Shown in pieces: positions 17,924 to 25,836 of a stretch of DNA of 47,720 nucleotides. Source of the DNA: JAFGJQ01 sp964586145. Lineage in GTDB: Bacteria; Planctomycetota; Phycisphaerae; UBA1845. The notes beneath the pieces are model-generated. The model had not been told where the DNA came from. It saw nothing but the letters and a program-made list of their open reading frames with translations, and did not search any database. A program made the position numbers and the translations under genes. Each line of letters begins with the position of its first letter. The first letter of the stretch is position 1. The DNA is taken from positions 1 through 47,720 of the forward strand of contig CAZPHH010000032.1 of the NCBI GenBank assembly GCA_964586145.1, given 5' to 3'.

Positions 17924-18787
17924 TCAGTCCGAGGTTGCGGGGGCGGAGCGTTTGGGGCGATCCATGAAGAAGGTGAGCCGCTCCAGGTCGTGCAGGCTCA
18001 CGGTTTCTTCCAGCATCCGGCGCGCGTCTCGCAGGGTCGTTCGATGCGTCACGTGGGTCAGCACGACGTTCGCGCAGCGGAGTCGGTCCAGGATTGCCGG
18101 CAGATCGCACACGTGGATGTGCTTGCCCTTCCGGGCCCGGATCACATGCTCCGGATCAAAGAACGTGCATTCCAGCAGCAGGACCTCGGCGTTCCGAATG
18201 CAATCCAGGTCAAAGTGCGGCCCGTCGGCCGTATCTCCGCAATAGGCGACCAGGGGGATTTCGATGCGATTCTGGATTTCCACACCCTGCTTCTTCAGTT
18301 CGACCAGTTGCGGCCCCGTGTGGTCGGCCAGTTCGGGCTTGAGTTTGAACCGTTCCTCCACAACGGCGAAGCCCAGCGAGCGGGAATCGTGGTTCACGTC
18401 CACGGCCCGGACCAGGAGATCGCGGCGGATGCGCACCTCATCGCCCGGGAGGACCGGCTCGATCTGCCACGGGCCCGGACGGCCCTCAATGTCCGCCCAG
18501 ACGCCCATCAGGGCCTGGAAGTGGGGGGCGAGATGGCGGTGGACGATCAACCGGCCGGGTGGCGCGCCGAGGAACTCCCGGTGGGAAAAGTAGTAGGCGA
18601 TGTTGGCCGAATGGTCGATGTGCCCGTGCGACAGGCAGATGTTGTCGATGGGGATGACCTCCCGCGGGGCCCGGCCGATGTCGAAGCACACATTCTGCTC
18701 CGGCGCCGCCAGGACCGTCTCTTCGCCGGCCAGGGACCGTCCGAGCAGCCGGACGCGACCCACCCGTTTGTCAATCATTCGATCCAT
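17924..18787 (-). CDS. Metallo-beta-lactamase fold hydrolase, RNase Z-like
   Basis: 287 aa, the size of short RNase Z proteins. The metal-binding motif is LSHGHIDHSAN (His54, His56, Asp58, His59). Further expected ligands are seen in VNHDSRS, YCGDTADG and LTHVTHRT near the C-terminus. RNase Z trims tRNA 3' ends, but the sequence departs from the standard bacterial enzyme in its N-terminal part, so another phosphodiesterase or hydrolase of the same fold is possible. Start at ATG 18787; ATG 18778 is an alternative. No Shine-Dalgarno is present, and a promoter -10 ends 9 bases before the ATG. It is divergent from nrdR. Confidence 0.75.
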   Translation of the reverse strand: MDRMIDKRVGRVRLLGRSLAGEETVLAAPEQNVCFDIGRAPREVIPIDNICLSHGHIDHSANIAYYFSHREFLGAPPGRLIVHRHLAPHFQALMGVWADIEGRPGPWQIEPVLPGDEVRIRRDLLVRAVDVNHDSRSLGFAVVEERFKLKPELADHTGPQLVELKKQGVEIQNRIEIPLVAYCGDTADGPHFDLDCIRNAEVLLLECTFFDPEHVIRARKGKHIHVCDLPAILDRLRCANVVLTHVTHRTTLRDARRMLEETVSLHDLERLTFFMDRPKRSAPATSD

Positions 18788-18796
18788 GAAGTCGGT

Positions 18797-18824
18797 ACTG
18801 TAGGAGCCTGGGGGCGGCTGTCCA
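18797..18824 (-). promoter_or_regulatory. Promoter of the RNase Z-like gene, nearly leaderless
   Basis: Minus-strand TGGACA (18824-18819), 16-base spacer, TACAGT (18802-18797). Nine bases separate the -10 from the ATG. Confidence 0.45.
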
Positions 18825-18845
18825 GTGGGCGGCGGCGGCCCCCTG

Positions 18846-18875
18846 TTGACACGCCCTATGTGGGGCCGGTACCGT
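18846..18875 (+). promoter_or_regulatory. Candidate promoter of nrdR
   Basis: A perfect -35 TTGACA (18846-18851), 18-base spacer and a weak -10 TACCGT (18870-18875). Predicted leader about 64 bases. Confidence 0.35.
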
Positions 18876-18945
18876 TTGCGGTCGTCAGAACGTCGTTGAC
18901 GGCATGTCCGAACCGTGAAAGAACTGTGAGTCCGGTGAATGTCCG

Positions 18946-19446
18946 ATGCGGTGTCCCGCCTGCAACAAGCACAACTCGGATAAGGTGATCGACTCGCGGT
19001 CGACCGAGAGCGGCAGCGTGATTCGGCGGCGGCGCGTCTGCACCCATTGCGGGAGGCGATTCACCACGAAGGAACGGGTTGAAGAGGAGCTCCGCCTGAC
19101 GGTGGTCAAGCGGGACGGGTCGCGCGTGCCGTATCGGCGGGACAAGATCCTTTCGGGCGTTCGCTACGCCTGTTACAAGCTTCCCATCGAGCCGGACGCG
19201 ATGGAACGCCTGGTGGACGTGGTGGAATCCGACATCTTCCGCGAGCACGAGCGCGAGGTGACCAGCCAACAGATCGGCCAGTACGTGGTGACCCATCTGC
19301 GCCGCCTGAACCAGGTGGCGTACGTCCGCTTCATGGCCGTCTTCCGCCAGTTCGACAATGTGGAAGCCTTCATCGAGGAAATCCGCGACGTGAAGGAACG
19401 GGCAGCCGTCGATTCTCCCCACCAGCAGTCCCTGTTCTCCGCCTGA
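18946..19446 (+). CDS. nrdR: Transcriptional regulator NrdR
   Basis: 166 aa, the usual length. The N-terminal zinc ribbon is MRCPACNKHNSDKVIDSR followed by CTHCGRRFTT (four Cys). It is followed by an ATP-cone: LTVVKRDGSRVPYRRDKI through about residue 140. NrdR binds nucleotides through the cone and represses ribonucleotide reductase genes at NrdR boxes. No nrd gene lies in this window. It is followed in the same direction by rsfS and folE. The ATG at 18946 gives the conserved MRCP start; no clear Shine-Dalgarno precedes it. Confidence 0.95.
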   Translation: MRCPACNKHNSDKVIDSRSTESGSVIRRRRVCTHCGRRFTTKERVEEELRLTVVKRDGSRVPYRRDKILSGVRYACYKLPIEPDAMERLVDVVESDIFREHEREVTSQQIGQYVVTHLRRLNQVAYVRFMAVFRQFDNVEAFIEEIRDVKERAAVDSPHQQSLFSA

Positions 19447-19520
19447 CGATCGTATCCGGGCTGGCGCCCGCCGGTTGCAGCCGGCGGACCCGTGGGATAC
19501 TCTGAACCGCCGAGTGAACC

Positions 19521-19940
19521 ATGAGTACTGAATCGCGACTCCGTGACACGCAGGCCCCGGACGCCGAGGAGTTGGCCGTTCTGGCCGCTCGGGCCGTCCA
19601 TGATCGCCGGGCGGAGGACGTTGTGGTCCTCGATCTGCGCGGAATGTGTTCCGTCACGGACTTCTTCGTGATCTGCTCCGGGACGTCGGATCGGCAGATG
19701 CGGGCGGCGTATGACGCTGCGGAGGAAGCGGGCCGACGGTTCGGGTGGAGGCCGATCGGATCGGCCGGGTACGAGTCCGCCACCTGGATGCTGCTTGACT
19801 TCGTGGACGTCGTGATCCACATATTCGCTCCGGAATACCGGCAGTACTACGATCTCGAATTGTTGTGGGGCGATGCCCCGCGTGTGGACTGGAGCGGCGG
19901 CCCCGGCCCCGTCGGCAGCGAAGGGTCGCACGCAGAGTGA
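19521..19940 (+). CDS. rsfS: Ribosome silencing factor RsfS
   Basis: 139 aa, RsfS/DUF143 family. Conserved segments are AEDVVVLDLRGMCSVTDFFVICSGTSDRQ, here in residues 33-61, and the DFVDVVIHIFAPEYRQYYDLELLWGDAP region ending with the typical YDLE-LWGDA. RsfS binds protein L14 on the large subunit and blocks subunit joining during starvation. The usual partner nadD is not next to it; here it sits 74 bases after nrdR and 39 bases before folE. Confidence 0.93.
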   Translation: MSTESRLRDTQAPDAEELAVLAARAVHDRRAEDVVVLDLRGMCSVTDFFVICSGTSDRQMRAAYDAAEEAGRRFGWRPIGSAGYESATWMLLDFVDVVIHIFAPEYRQYYDLELLWGDAPRVDWSGGPGPVGSEGSHAE

Positions 19941-19979
19941 GGGCCGCGGCGGAACGGCGCCGCGGCGCCTGGAGTCACT

Positions 19980-20534
19980 ATGGACCTGCCTCGAATCGAA
20001 AGCGCCGTCCGGGAAATTCTGATCGCCGTGGGCGAAGACCCGGACCGCGAAGGCCTGCGTGAGACCCCGTCTCGCGTCGCTCGCATGTACTCCGAGTTCT
20101 TCGCCGGGCTCCACACCGATCCGGCCCGGCAACTCAGGATCCAGTTCGCGGAGACCTATGACGAGCTGGTCGTGCTCAAGGACATACCCTTCCACTCCAT
20201 GTGCGAACACCACTTGTTGCCGTTTGAAGGTCGCGCCGGCGTGGCCTACCTCCCGGACGGGAAGGTGGTGGGTGTGTCCAAGCTCGCGCGGGTGGTGGAG
20301 GCGTTTGCCCTGCGCCCTCAGCTTCAGGAGCGGCTCACGTCGCAGATTGCGGACGTTCTCATGGACAACCTGACTCCCAAGGGCGTCGCCGTCGTCATGC
20401 AGGCCACGCACAGTTGCATGACCTGCCGGGGAGTCCGGAAGGCCGGCAGCCTCCTGGTCACGTCCGCCATGCGCGGTCGGTGCAAAAGCGATGCCCGGAC
20501 CCGATCGGAGGTCCTCGCCCTGCTGCACTCCTGA
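19980..20534 (+). CDS. folE: GTP cyclohydrolase I
   Basis: 184 aa, FolE type I. It makes 7,8-dihydroneopterin triphosphate from GTP, the first step to folate and pterins. Visible motifs: EDPDREGLRETPSRVARMY, the zinc and catalytic segment PFHSMCEHHLLPFEG, GVSKLARVVE, and CMTCRG with the second zinc Cys. The ATG at 19980 has tggag 7 bases upstream. It is probably co-transcribed with rsfS. Confidence 0.95.
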   Translation: MDLPRIESAVREILIAVGEDPDREGLRETPSRVARMYSEFFAGLHTDPARQLRIQFAETYDELVVLKDIPFHSMCEHHLLPFEGRAGVAYLPDGKVVGVSKLARVVEAFALRPQLQERLTSQIADVLMDNLTPKGVAVVMQATHSCMTCRGVRKAGSLLVTSAMRGRCKSDARTRSEVLALLHS

Positions 20535-20909
20535 TTGTCCGCGGGCGGCGTCGGCACGGGGTCAAGCCCGGGGGACTCCCCCCCTTGTGCCAGGGGATTC
20601 AAGGTTCTTGAACCCGATAGACGATCTGATATACTCAGGTACGCCCGGGCGTCAGTGGCACTTTAATGCGGTGGTTCCGCATAGCCGACTGCCGTCCGCG
20701 AGGGTGGTTGATCGACCGTATGATCCATCCGAACGACTCTGGGTCAAACACACGCGTGACATGGTAGCCGTTGCTCTGCGCACAGGTCGGTTGGACCGTG
20801 CCGCCGGGCTCCCGCGCGTGGTGATCCAGCGTCGTTTTTGTTTCGTGCGGGAGCCGGGGGGTGGAGCGCGGCATTGCGATTGGCACATGCCGCTTGTTGG
20901 AGACGAAGT
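20535..20909 (+). promoter_or_regulatory. Intergenic region and long structured leader of thrS
   Basis: No gene is supported here. After the promoter at 20608-20635 about 268 bases would be transcribed before the thrS GTG. The leader contains a palindrome cgcccgggcg (20642-20651), a hairpin atgcgg/ccgcat (20666-20682), and a strong 12-bp stem (20807-20818 with 20844-20855) whose 25-base loop is T-rich (gtttttgttt). This arrangement fits a leader-based control of threonyl-tRNA synthetase, but no known class could be matched. Confidence 0.45.
20608..20635 (+). promoter_or_regulatory. Promoter of thrS-infC
   Basis: TTGAAC (20608-20613), 16-base spacer, TATACT (20630-20635). The -10 matches the consensus at 5 of 6 positions. 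Predicted start near 20642. Confidence 0.55.
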
Positions 20910-23075
20910 GTGAACATCACCCTGCCCGACGGATCAATGCTGGCGATGGATGCGGGTGCGTCCACGTATGACGTGGCCGGGAAGATCGGGCCGCGGCTGG
21001 CCGAGGCCGCGGTTGCAGGCAAAGTGCAGGTCAACGGCCAGGAGGCCATCATCGACCTGCACGCTCCGCTGCCCGGAGACTGCAAGCTCACCATTCTGAC
21101 GGCGGATGACGCAAACTCCGACAGCCTGCACGTGCTGCGTCACAGTGCGGCGCACGTGATGGCGGAGGCGGTGTGCGAGCTGTTTCCGCAGACGAAGCTG
21201 GTGTACGGCCCGCCGGTGGAAGACGGGTTCTACTACGATCTGGATCTGGACCGCAGCCTGACGCCGGACGACTTCGAGAAGATCGAAGCCGTGATGCAGC
21301 GGATCATCCGGGAGGATCGGCCGTTTACGCGGTATGAGCTTTCCCGCAGGGATGCCCTTCCGAAGCTGGAGAAGGAAGGCAACCGATACAAGCTCGACAA
21401 CGCCGAGCGGGCGGACGGCGACACCCTGAGCTTCTACGTGACGGGGGAAATGCAGGGTGAGGGGTTTGAGGACCTCTGTCGCGGACCTCATCTGCCGCGG
21501 ACCGGCCGCATCGGGGCGTTCAAGCTTCGCCAGGTCAGCGGGTCGCATTACCGGGGCGACGTGAACGAGAAGGCGTTGCAGCGGTTGTACGGGACGGCTT
21601 TCTTCAAACCGAAGGCCCTCAAGGAGCATCTGAGGCAACTCGAAGAGGCCAAGGCGCGGGACCATCGGGCGATCGGTCGCGAACTGGACCTGTTCAGCAT
21701 TGACCCGGAAGTGGGCAGCGGCCTGGTGCTGTGGCACCCGAAGGGGGCCATCATCCGGATGCTGCTGGAGAACTTTCTGAAATTCGAGATGCTGGTGCGG
21801 GGCTACCAGCCGGTGTACAGCCCGAACATCGGGCAGTTGGGGTTGTACCGCCGGAGCGGGCACTATCCGTACTATCGCGACTCGCAGTTCCCCCCGCTAT
21901 ACGAGACCGACCGGGGACGCACGCTGCTGAGCCTGCTGCAGACGCTCGAGCGCATTCCGGCTCACGCCGGTCCGGAGCGGGAGGAGGCGATGGCACGGGC
22001 GCGTCAACTGGGCGCCGCCGCCGCGGCCGTCTGGGGCGAGATCCCCGGCCTGGCCGAGGCGGACACGCCGGAGGCGATGATCGCCGTGGTGGACCGCGAA
22101 TTGCGGCAGGAAGACGGGTACCTGCTCAAGCCGATGAACTGTCCGCACCACGTGCACATCTACAAGTCCCAGCCGCGCAGCTACCGCGATCTGCCGCTGC
22201 GATACTTCGAGTTCGGGAACGTGTACCGTTACGAGCAGAGCGGGGAGCTCAGCGGCATGGTGCGGGTCCGCGGTTTCACGCAGGACGACGCCCACCTGTT
22301 CTGCACGCCGGACCAGTTGCTGGACGAAATGCGTTCCACGATCCAGCTCACGCTGACCGTGCTGGACGCCATGGACCTGACGGACTACCGCGTGCGCATC
22401 GGGCTGCGGGACCCGGACTCGACGAAGTACACCGGTTCGCCGGAGTTGTGGGAGCAGGCCGAAGAGCAGATCCGTTCCGCCGTGCGAGAGACCGGGCTCC
22501 AGGCCACGGAGGAGCGGGGCGAGGCGGCCTTCTACGGTCCGAAGATCGACTTTGTCGTCCGGGACTGCATCAAACGGGAATGGCAGCTCGGGACCATCCA
22601 GGTGGACTACAACCTTCCGGAGCGGTTTGACCTGACGTACATCGGCCGGGACAACCGTCCGCACCGCCCGATCATGATTCACCGGGCGCCCTTCGGCAGC
22701 CTGGAGCGGTTCGTCGGCATCCTGATTGAACACTTCGCCGGTGCGTTCCCGCTGTGGCTGGCTCCGACTCAGGTGGCCGTTGTGACGATCAGCGACAAGA
22801 GCGAGGCGTACGCCCGCGAAGTCTACGATGCGCTGGTCCGGGCCGCGCTGCGGGTGGAGCTGGACGTGTCCAGCGACAAGATCGGGCCCAAGAAACACCG
22901 CTGCCGGGCGCTGAAAATTCCGTATATTCTGGTGATCGGAGAGCAGGAGGCCGCCGACCGGACGGTCAATGTCAACGACCGGGCGGGGCGCTCCCTGGGG
23001 AATTTTCCGCTGCAGAAGTTCGCGGAGGGCTGCCTGCTCGAGATCGCGACGCGGGGTAAGAATGTGGAATCCTGA
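20910..23075 (+). CDS. thrS: Threonyl-tRNA synthetase with a lineage-type insertion
   Basis: 721 aa against about 640 in E. coli. GTG 20910 with ggaga 7 bases upstream gives the start (M)NITLPDGS of the TGS domain (1-62). The editing domain has HSAAH (78-82). The class II core has LYRRSGHYPYY, LKPMNCPHH (zinc Cys411), FEFGNVYRYEQSGELSGMVRVRGFTQDDAHLF and the GSLERF motif 3; the anticodon-binding domain ends the protein. The length excess is almost entirely an Ala/Glu-rich insertion at about residues 331-400, between FPPLYETD and GYLLKPMNC. The enzyme charges tRNA-Thr with threonine in the cytoplasm. It is followed by infC, an arrangement common in bacteria. Confidence 0.95.
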   Translation: MNITLPDGSMLAMDAGASTYDVAGKIGPRLAEAAVAGKVQVNGQEAIIDLHAPLPGDCKLTILTADDANSDSLHVLRHSAAHVMAEAVCELFPQTKLVYGPPVEDGFYYDLDLDRSLTPDDFEKIEAVMQRIIREDRPFTRYELSRRDALPKLEKEGNRYKLDNAERADGDTLSFYVTGEMQGEGFEDLCRGPHLPRTGRIGAFKLRQVSGSHYRGDVNEKALQRLYGTAFFKPKALKEHLRQLEEAKARDHRAIGRELDLFSIDPEVGSGLVLWHPKGAIIRMLLENFLKFEMLVRGYQPVYSPNIGQLGLYRRSGHYPYYRDSQFPPLYETDRGRTLLSLLQTLERIPAHAGPEREEAMARARQLGAAAAAVWGEIPGLAEADTPEAMIAVVDRELRQEDGYLLKPMNCPHHVHIYKSQPRSYRDLPLRYFEFGNVYRYEQSGELSGMVRVRGFTQDDAHLFCTPDQLLDEMRSTIQLTLTVLDAMDLTDYRVRIGLRDPDSTKYTGSPELWEQAEEQIRSAVRETGLQATEERGEAAFYGPKIDFVVRDCIKREWQLGTIQVDYNLPERFDLTYIGRDNRPHRPIMIHRAPFGSLERFVGILIEHFAGAFPLWLAPTQVAVVTISDKSEAYAREVYDALVRAALRVELDVSSDKIGPKKHRCRALKIPYILVIGEQEAADRTVNVNDRAGRSLGNFPLQKFAEGCLLEIATRGKNVES

Positions 23076-23138
23076 CGCGGGAGGACGGCGGGTCCGCCCG
23101 GTCTGGCAAACGGTTCAACCGAAGGGAGGTGATCGCGT

Positions 23139-23645
23139 ATCGCCAAGTTGCTGCGAATCAACGAGCAGATTCGGATTTCGCCGGTCCGCTTGATTGACGA
23201 GAACAACGTGCAGGTAGGCGTGGTTCCTGCCTCTGAGGCCCAGCAGCGGGCCCGCGAGGTCGGCATGGATCTCGTGGAAGTGTCTCCGATGGAACGACCG
23301 CCGGTCTGCCGGATCATGGACTACGGCCGGTTCAAGTACCAGCTCAAGAAGAAGCAGAAAGACCGAGGCCCGCGCGAGCAGGTGCTCAAGGAAGTTCGTC
23401 TGCGTCCCAAGACGGACGATCACGATCGTGAGATCAAGATCAAGCGGGCCAGGAAGTTCCTGGAGGAGGGCAGCAAGGTGCAGTTCACCATGCTCTTCCG
23501 CGGACGTGAACGGGCGCACCTGGACATCGGAATGGTCATGTTCCGGGCGATCCTGGAGCAGTTCGGGGAAGACGTGAAAGTGGAGCGCCCGCCCAAGATG
23601 GAAAACCGCCGAATGACGATGGTCGTCGGCCCGGCCAAGCACTAG
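23139..23645 (+). CDS. infC: Translation initiation factor IF-3, probable ATC start
   Basis: 168 aa if started at ATC 23139 (product MAKLLRINEQIR...). That codon lies 9 bases after a near-perfect Shine-Dalgarno, gggaggtgatc, whereas the next possible start, TTG 23148, would be 18 bases away. The N-domain (INEQIRISPVRLIDENN), linker (FKYQLKKKQKDRGPREQ) and C-domain (KEVRLRPKTDDHDREIKIKRARKFLEEG) are complete. IF-3 binds the 30S subunit and rejects non-standard start codons; the AUU start of E. coli infC lets IF-3 limit its own synthesis, and an AUC start would serve the same purpose. rpmI and rplT, which usually follow, are absent; a glycosyltransferase follows instead. Confidence 0.92.
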   Translation: MAKLLRINEQIRISPVRLIDENNVQVGVVPASEAQQRAREVGMDLVEVSPMERPPVCRIMDYGRFKYQLKKKQKDRGPREQVLKEVRLRPKTDDHDREIKIKRARKFLEEGSKVQFTMLFRGRERAHLDIGMVMFRAILEQFGEDVKVERPPKMENRRMTMVVGPAKH

Positions 23646-23902
23646 ACCCGTTCGCTCGACGGAATCCGGCGAGACCCGTTTGTCGTCCGCAGGCGGGTAG
23701 CAGATTCGTATGCCGCGGCGACGGTCGGTCTGTCGTCAGTCCCGGCCCGATCACGAATCGGTTTGGCCTCGGACCGGCGTTCGGGCCCTGACGTGCGGCG
23801 GGCGGCGGCGTGAACTCCGTCCGGGGCGGATCTTTCGCACCGGACCGCCGCGGTCCCGTGTCGCGGCGGCTGAACAGGGCTGCACGGTTGAACGCCACAC
23901 GC

Positions 23903-25759
23903 ATGAAGCACTGCGTCCTCATACCGACGGCCATCCTAGCCCTGGCATTGGTGAGTTGCTTTGGCGGGCTGTTCGGCGGCCCGGCCCTGGGCGACCACGA
24001 GGCCATCGTCGCGCAGTGTGCCCGCGACATGCGGCTGACCGGAGACTGGCTGGTGCCGAGGTTTCTGGATTCCGAGTTTCTGCGCAAGCCGCCCCTGTCG
24101 TACTGGCTTGTTGCGGTCGCTTCGTACGGGGTCCCCCCGGATCGCGCCAGCGGGCTGCCGGTCACCGACGCGGCGGCCCGCCTTCCCTCCGGGCTCGCGG
24201 GCTTCGGGACGGTGATGGTGGTCTGGTGGGCGGGCTCGCTGATGTTCGGACGTCGGGCCGGTCGCCTGGCCGCCGTCATGATCGCATCGGCCGTCGTGCT
24301 GCTTTTGTACGCCGCCAACGCAACGAGCGAGATGCTTCTGGTCTTCTTTTGCACGTGGGCCGGTGTGGAGTTCTGGCTCGGCGTGACACACGCCTCCCGG
24401 CGCGGACGCTTCGTTCACATGATGCTGTTCTACGCGGCCCTGGGCCTGGCCATGCTGGCCAAGGGACCGGCACCGATCGCGCTCGTGGCCGGCCCTCTGG
24501 CGTTCTGGTGGTACACGGAACGCCCGCTCCGGCTGATCGCCCGGCGCGGGTCCCGGGCCGTCGCCCTCGCGCTGCGAAGCTTCGTGCGCGGCCTTGCGCC
24601 GCAGACCGGGCGTGTCTTCACGCGGCTGTGGTTTCTGCCGGGCATTTTCGTGTTCGCGGCGATGTTCGTCCCGTGGATGCTGGCCGTGGCTCGGCACAAT
24701 CCCCACGTAGCCGAACTCTGGAACTGGCAATACGTTCAACGGGCGCAGGGAGATTACGAAGACACCCGCGTCCGTGGATTCCTGTACTACATCCCGGTTG
24801 TGGGCGGCTACCTGGCGCCCTGGGTCTTTCTTGTTTTTGAGGCCCTCGCCGCCCCCTGGATGCGCCGCTACGCCCGCTGGCGCCGCCCGCTGCTGTACGT
24901 GGGCCTCTGGGCGGGCCTGGGCGTGCTGGCCATGTCGGCGATGACGTTCAAGAAGCCCTATTACATCGCTCCGGCGGTCCCGGCCCTGGTACTGCTTATG
25001 TCCGTGGTGGCTCTTCGCGTCGTGCGATACCGCGTGCAGGGGCCGCGGTTGGCGTGGGCGCTGTGGGGCGTCGGTGCGGCGTTGGGCGCCGCCGCCGTGG
25101 CGGCCGGCTTTATGTGGGTGCGGCAGGAGGCGCCCGAGGCGCAGGGGATGCTCCTGGTGGTTGCCGTGTGCGGCGTGATCGCCCTTTTGGGTGCGGGGGT
25201 GGCGTTTGTGCGGGGTCGATCCGGCCCCGCGTTTGCCCTCGTGGCCTGCACGAGCGTCGCCCTGTTCCTCGTGGTTTGGTATGCGTGCGTTCCGCGCATC
25301 GACAAGGTGAGTGACGTGGCGGCGCTGGATCGGGCGCTTGACGCCGGCGGGGTGCCGGACGATGCGCGCATCCTCTGGGCCGACCAGCGTCCGGACGCCC
25401 GCCTGAACTTCTACTTCCACCGGCGCAGCGAGCACATGATCGACCCGTACGAGATCGTCGCGCAGATGGTGGACCGAACCGGGCAGAAGCATCGCCTGCG
25501 CCAGATGGTCCTGGACCGGGCCGCCGATCTGCTGGGCGGAGACAAGCCCGTATACCTGATCCTCAAACGCGAGCACTATGAGCAGTGGCCGCCGGACACC
25601 TCCGGCGCCGCAAGGCTGGTCGCCATCGTGGACAGCCACGCGTTCTCCGACGCAAAGGACTGGGTGGTCATCACCAACGCCCCCGCCTCCGCCCCGGCCG
25701 GCCCAACACCTCCTTCGGATCGCCGCGCGACGAGCGTGCCGACGCCGGTTGCATCCTGA
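23903..25759 (+). CDS. ArnT/PMT-like membrane glycosyltransferase (GT-C fold)
   Basis: 618 aa with about 11-12 transmembrane helices followed by a soluble C-terminal part. The first external loop has GDHEAIVAQCARDM and SEFLRKPPLSYWLVA, the acidic catalytic pair and KPPL-YW motif of dolichyl/undecaprenyl-phosphate sugar transferases such as ArnT. Such enzymes move a sugar from a lipid carrier to lipid A, protein or another surface molecule outside the inner membrane. Acceptor and sugar are unknown. ATG 23903 was chosen because it begins the first helix (MKHCVLIPTAILALALVSC); GTG 23810 would add 31 Arg-rich residues. No clear Shine-Dalgarno is seen. Confidence 0.82.
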   Translation: MKHCVLIPTAILALALVSCFGGLFGGPALGDHEAIVAQCARDMRLTGDWLVPRFLDSEFLRKPPLSYWLVAVASYGVPPDRASGLPVTDAAARLPSGLAGFGTVMVVWWAGSLMFGRRAGRLAAVMIASAVVLLLYAANATSEMLLVFFCTWAGVEFWLGVTHASRRGRFVHMMLFYAALGLAMLAKGPAPIALVAGPLAFWWYTERPLRLIARRGSRAVALALRSFVRGLAPQTGRVFTRLWFLPGIFVFAAMFVPWMLAVARHNPHVAELWNWQYVQRAQGDYEDTRVRGFLYYIPVVGGYLAPWVFLVFEALAAPWMRRYARWRRPLLYVGLWAGLGVLAMSAMTFKKPYYIAPAVPALVLLMSVVALRVVRYRVQGPRLAWALWGVGAALGAAAVAAGFMWVRQEAPEAQGMLLVVAVCGVIALLGAGVAFVRGRSGPAFALVACTSVALFLVVWYACVPRIDKVSDVAALDRALDAGGVPDDARILWADQRPDARLNFYFHRRSEHMIDPYEIVAQMVDRTGQKHRLRQMVLDRAADLLGGDKPVYLILKREHYEQWPPDTSGAARLVAIVDSHAFSDAKDWVVITNAPASAPAGPTPPSDRRATSVPTPVAS

Positions 25760-25777
25760 CCGGCCTTCCCCTATCCT
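25749..25777 (+). promoter_or_regulatory. Candidate promoter of sat
   Basis: TTGCAT (25749-25754), 17-base spacer, TATCCT (25772-25777), overlapping the end of the glycosyltransferase gene. Predicted leader about 53 bases. Confidence 0.35.
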
Positions 25778-25836
25778 GAGCGGTCTGTTTTGCCCGTAGC
25801 ACACGGGGCCCCGAACCTGGAGAAGAGGAAAACGCC

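Noticed and set aside
19475..19503. Promoter of rsfS (TTGCAG, N17, TACTCT)
   Set aside because: Both boxes are weak and rsfS can be read from the nrdR transcript.
20697..20720. agggtgg in the thrS leader as a T-box
   Set aside because: Only the first half of the T-box consensus matches; the accgcg half is missing, no terminator/antiterminator pair was found around it, and T-boxes are not expected in this group.
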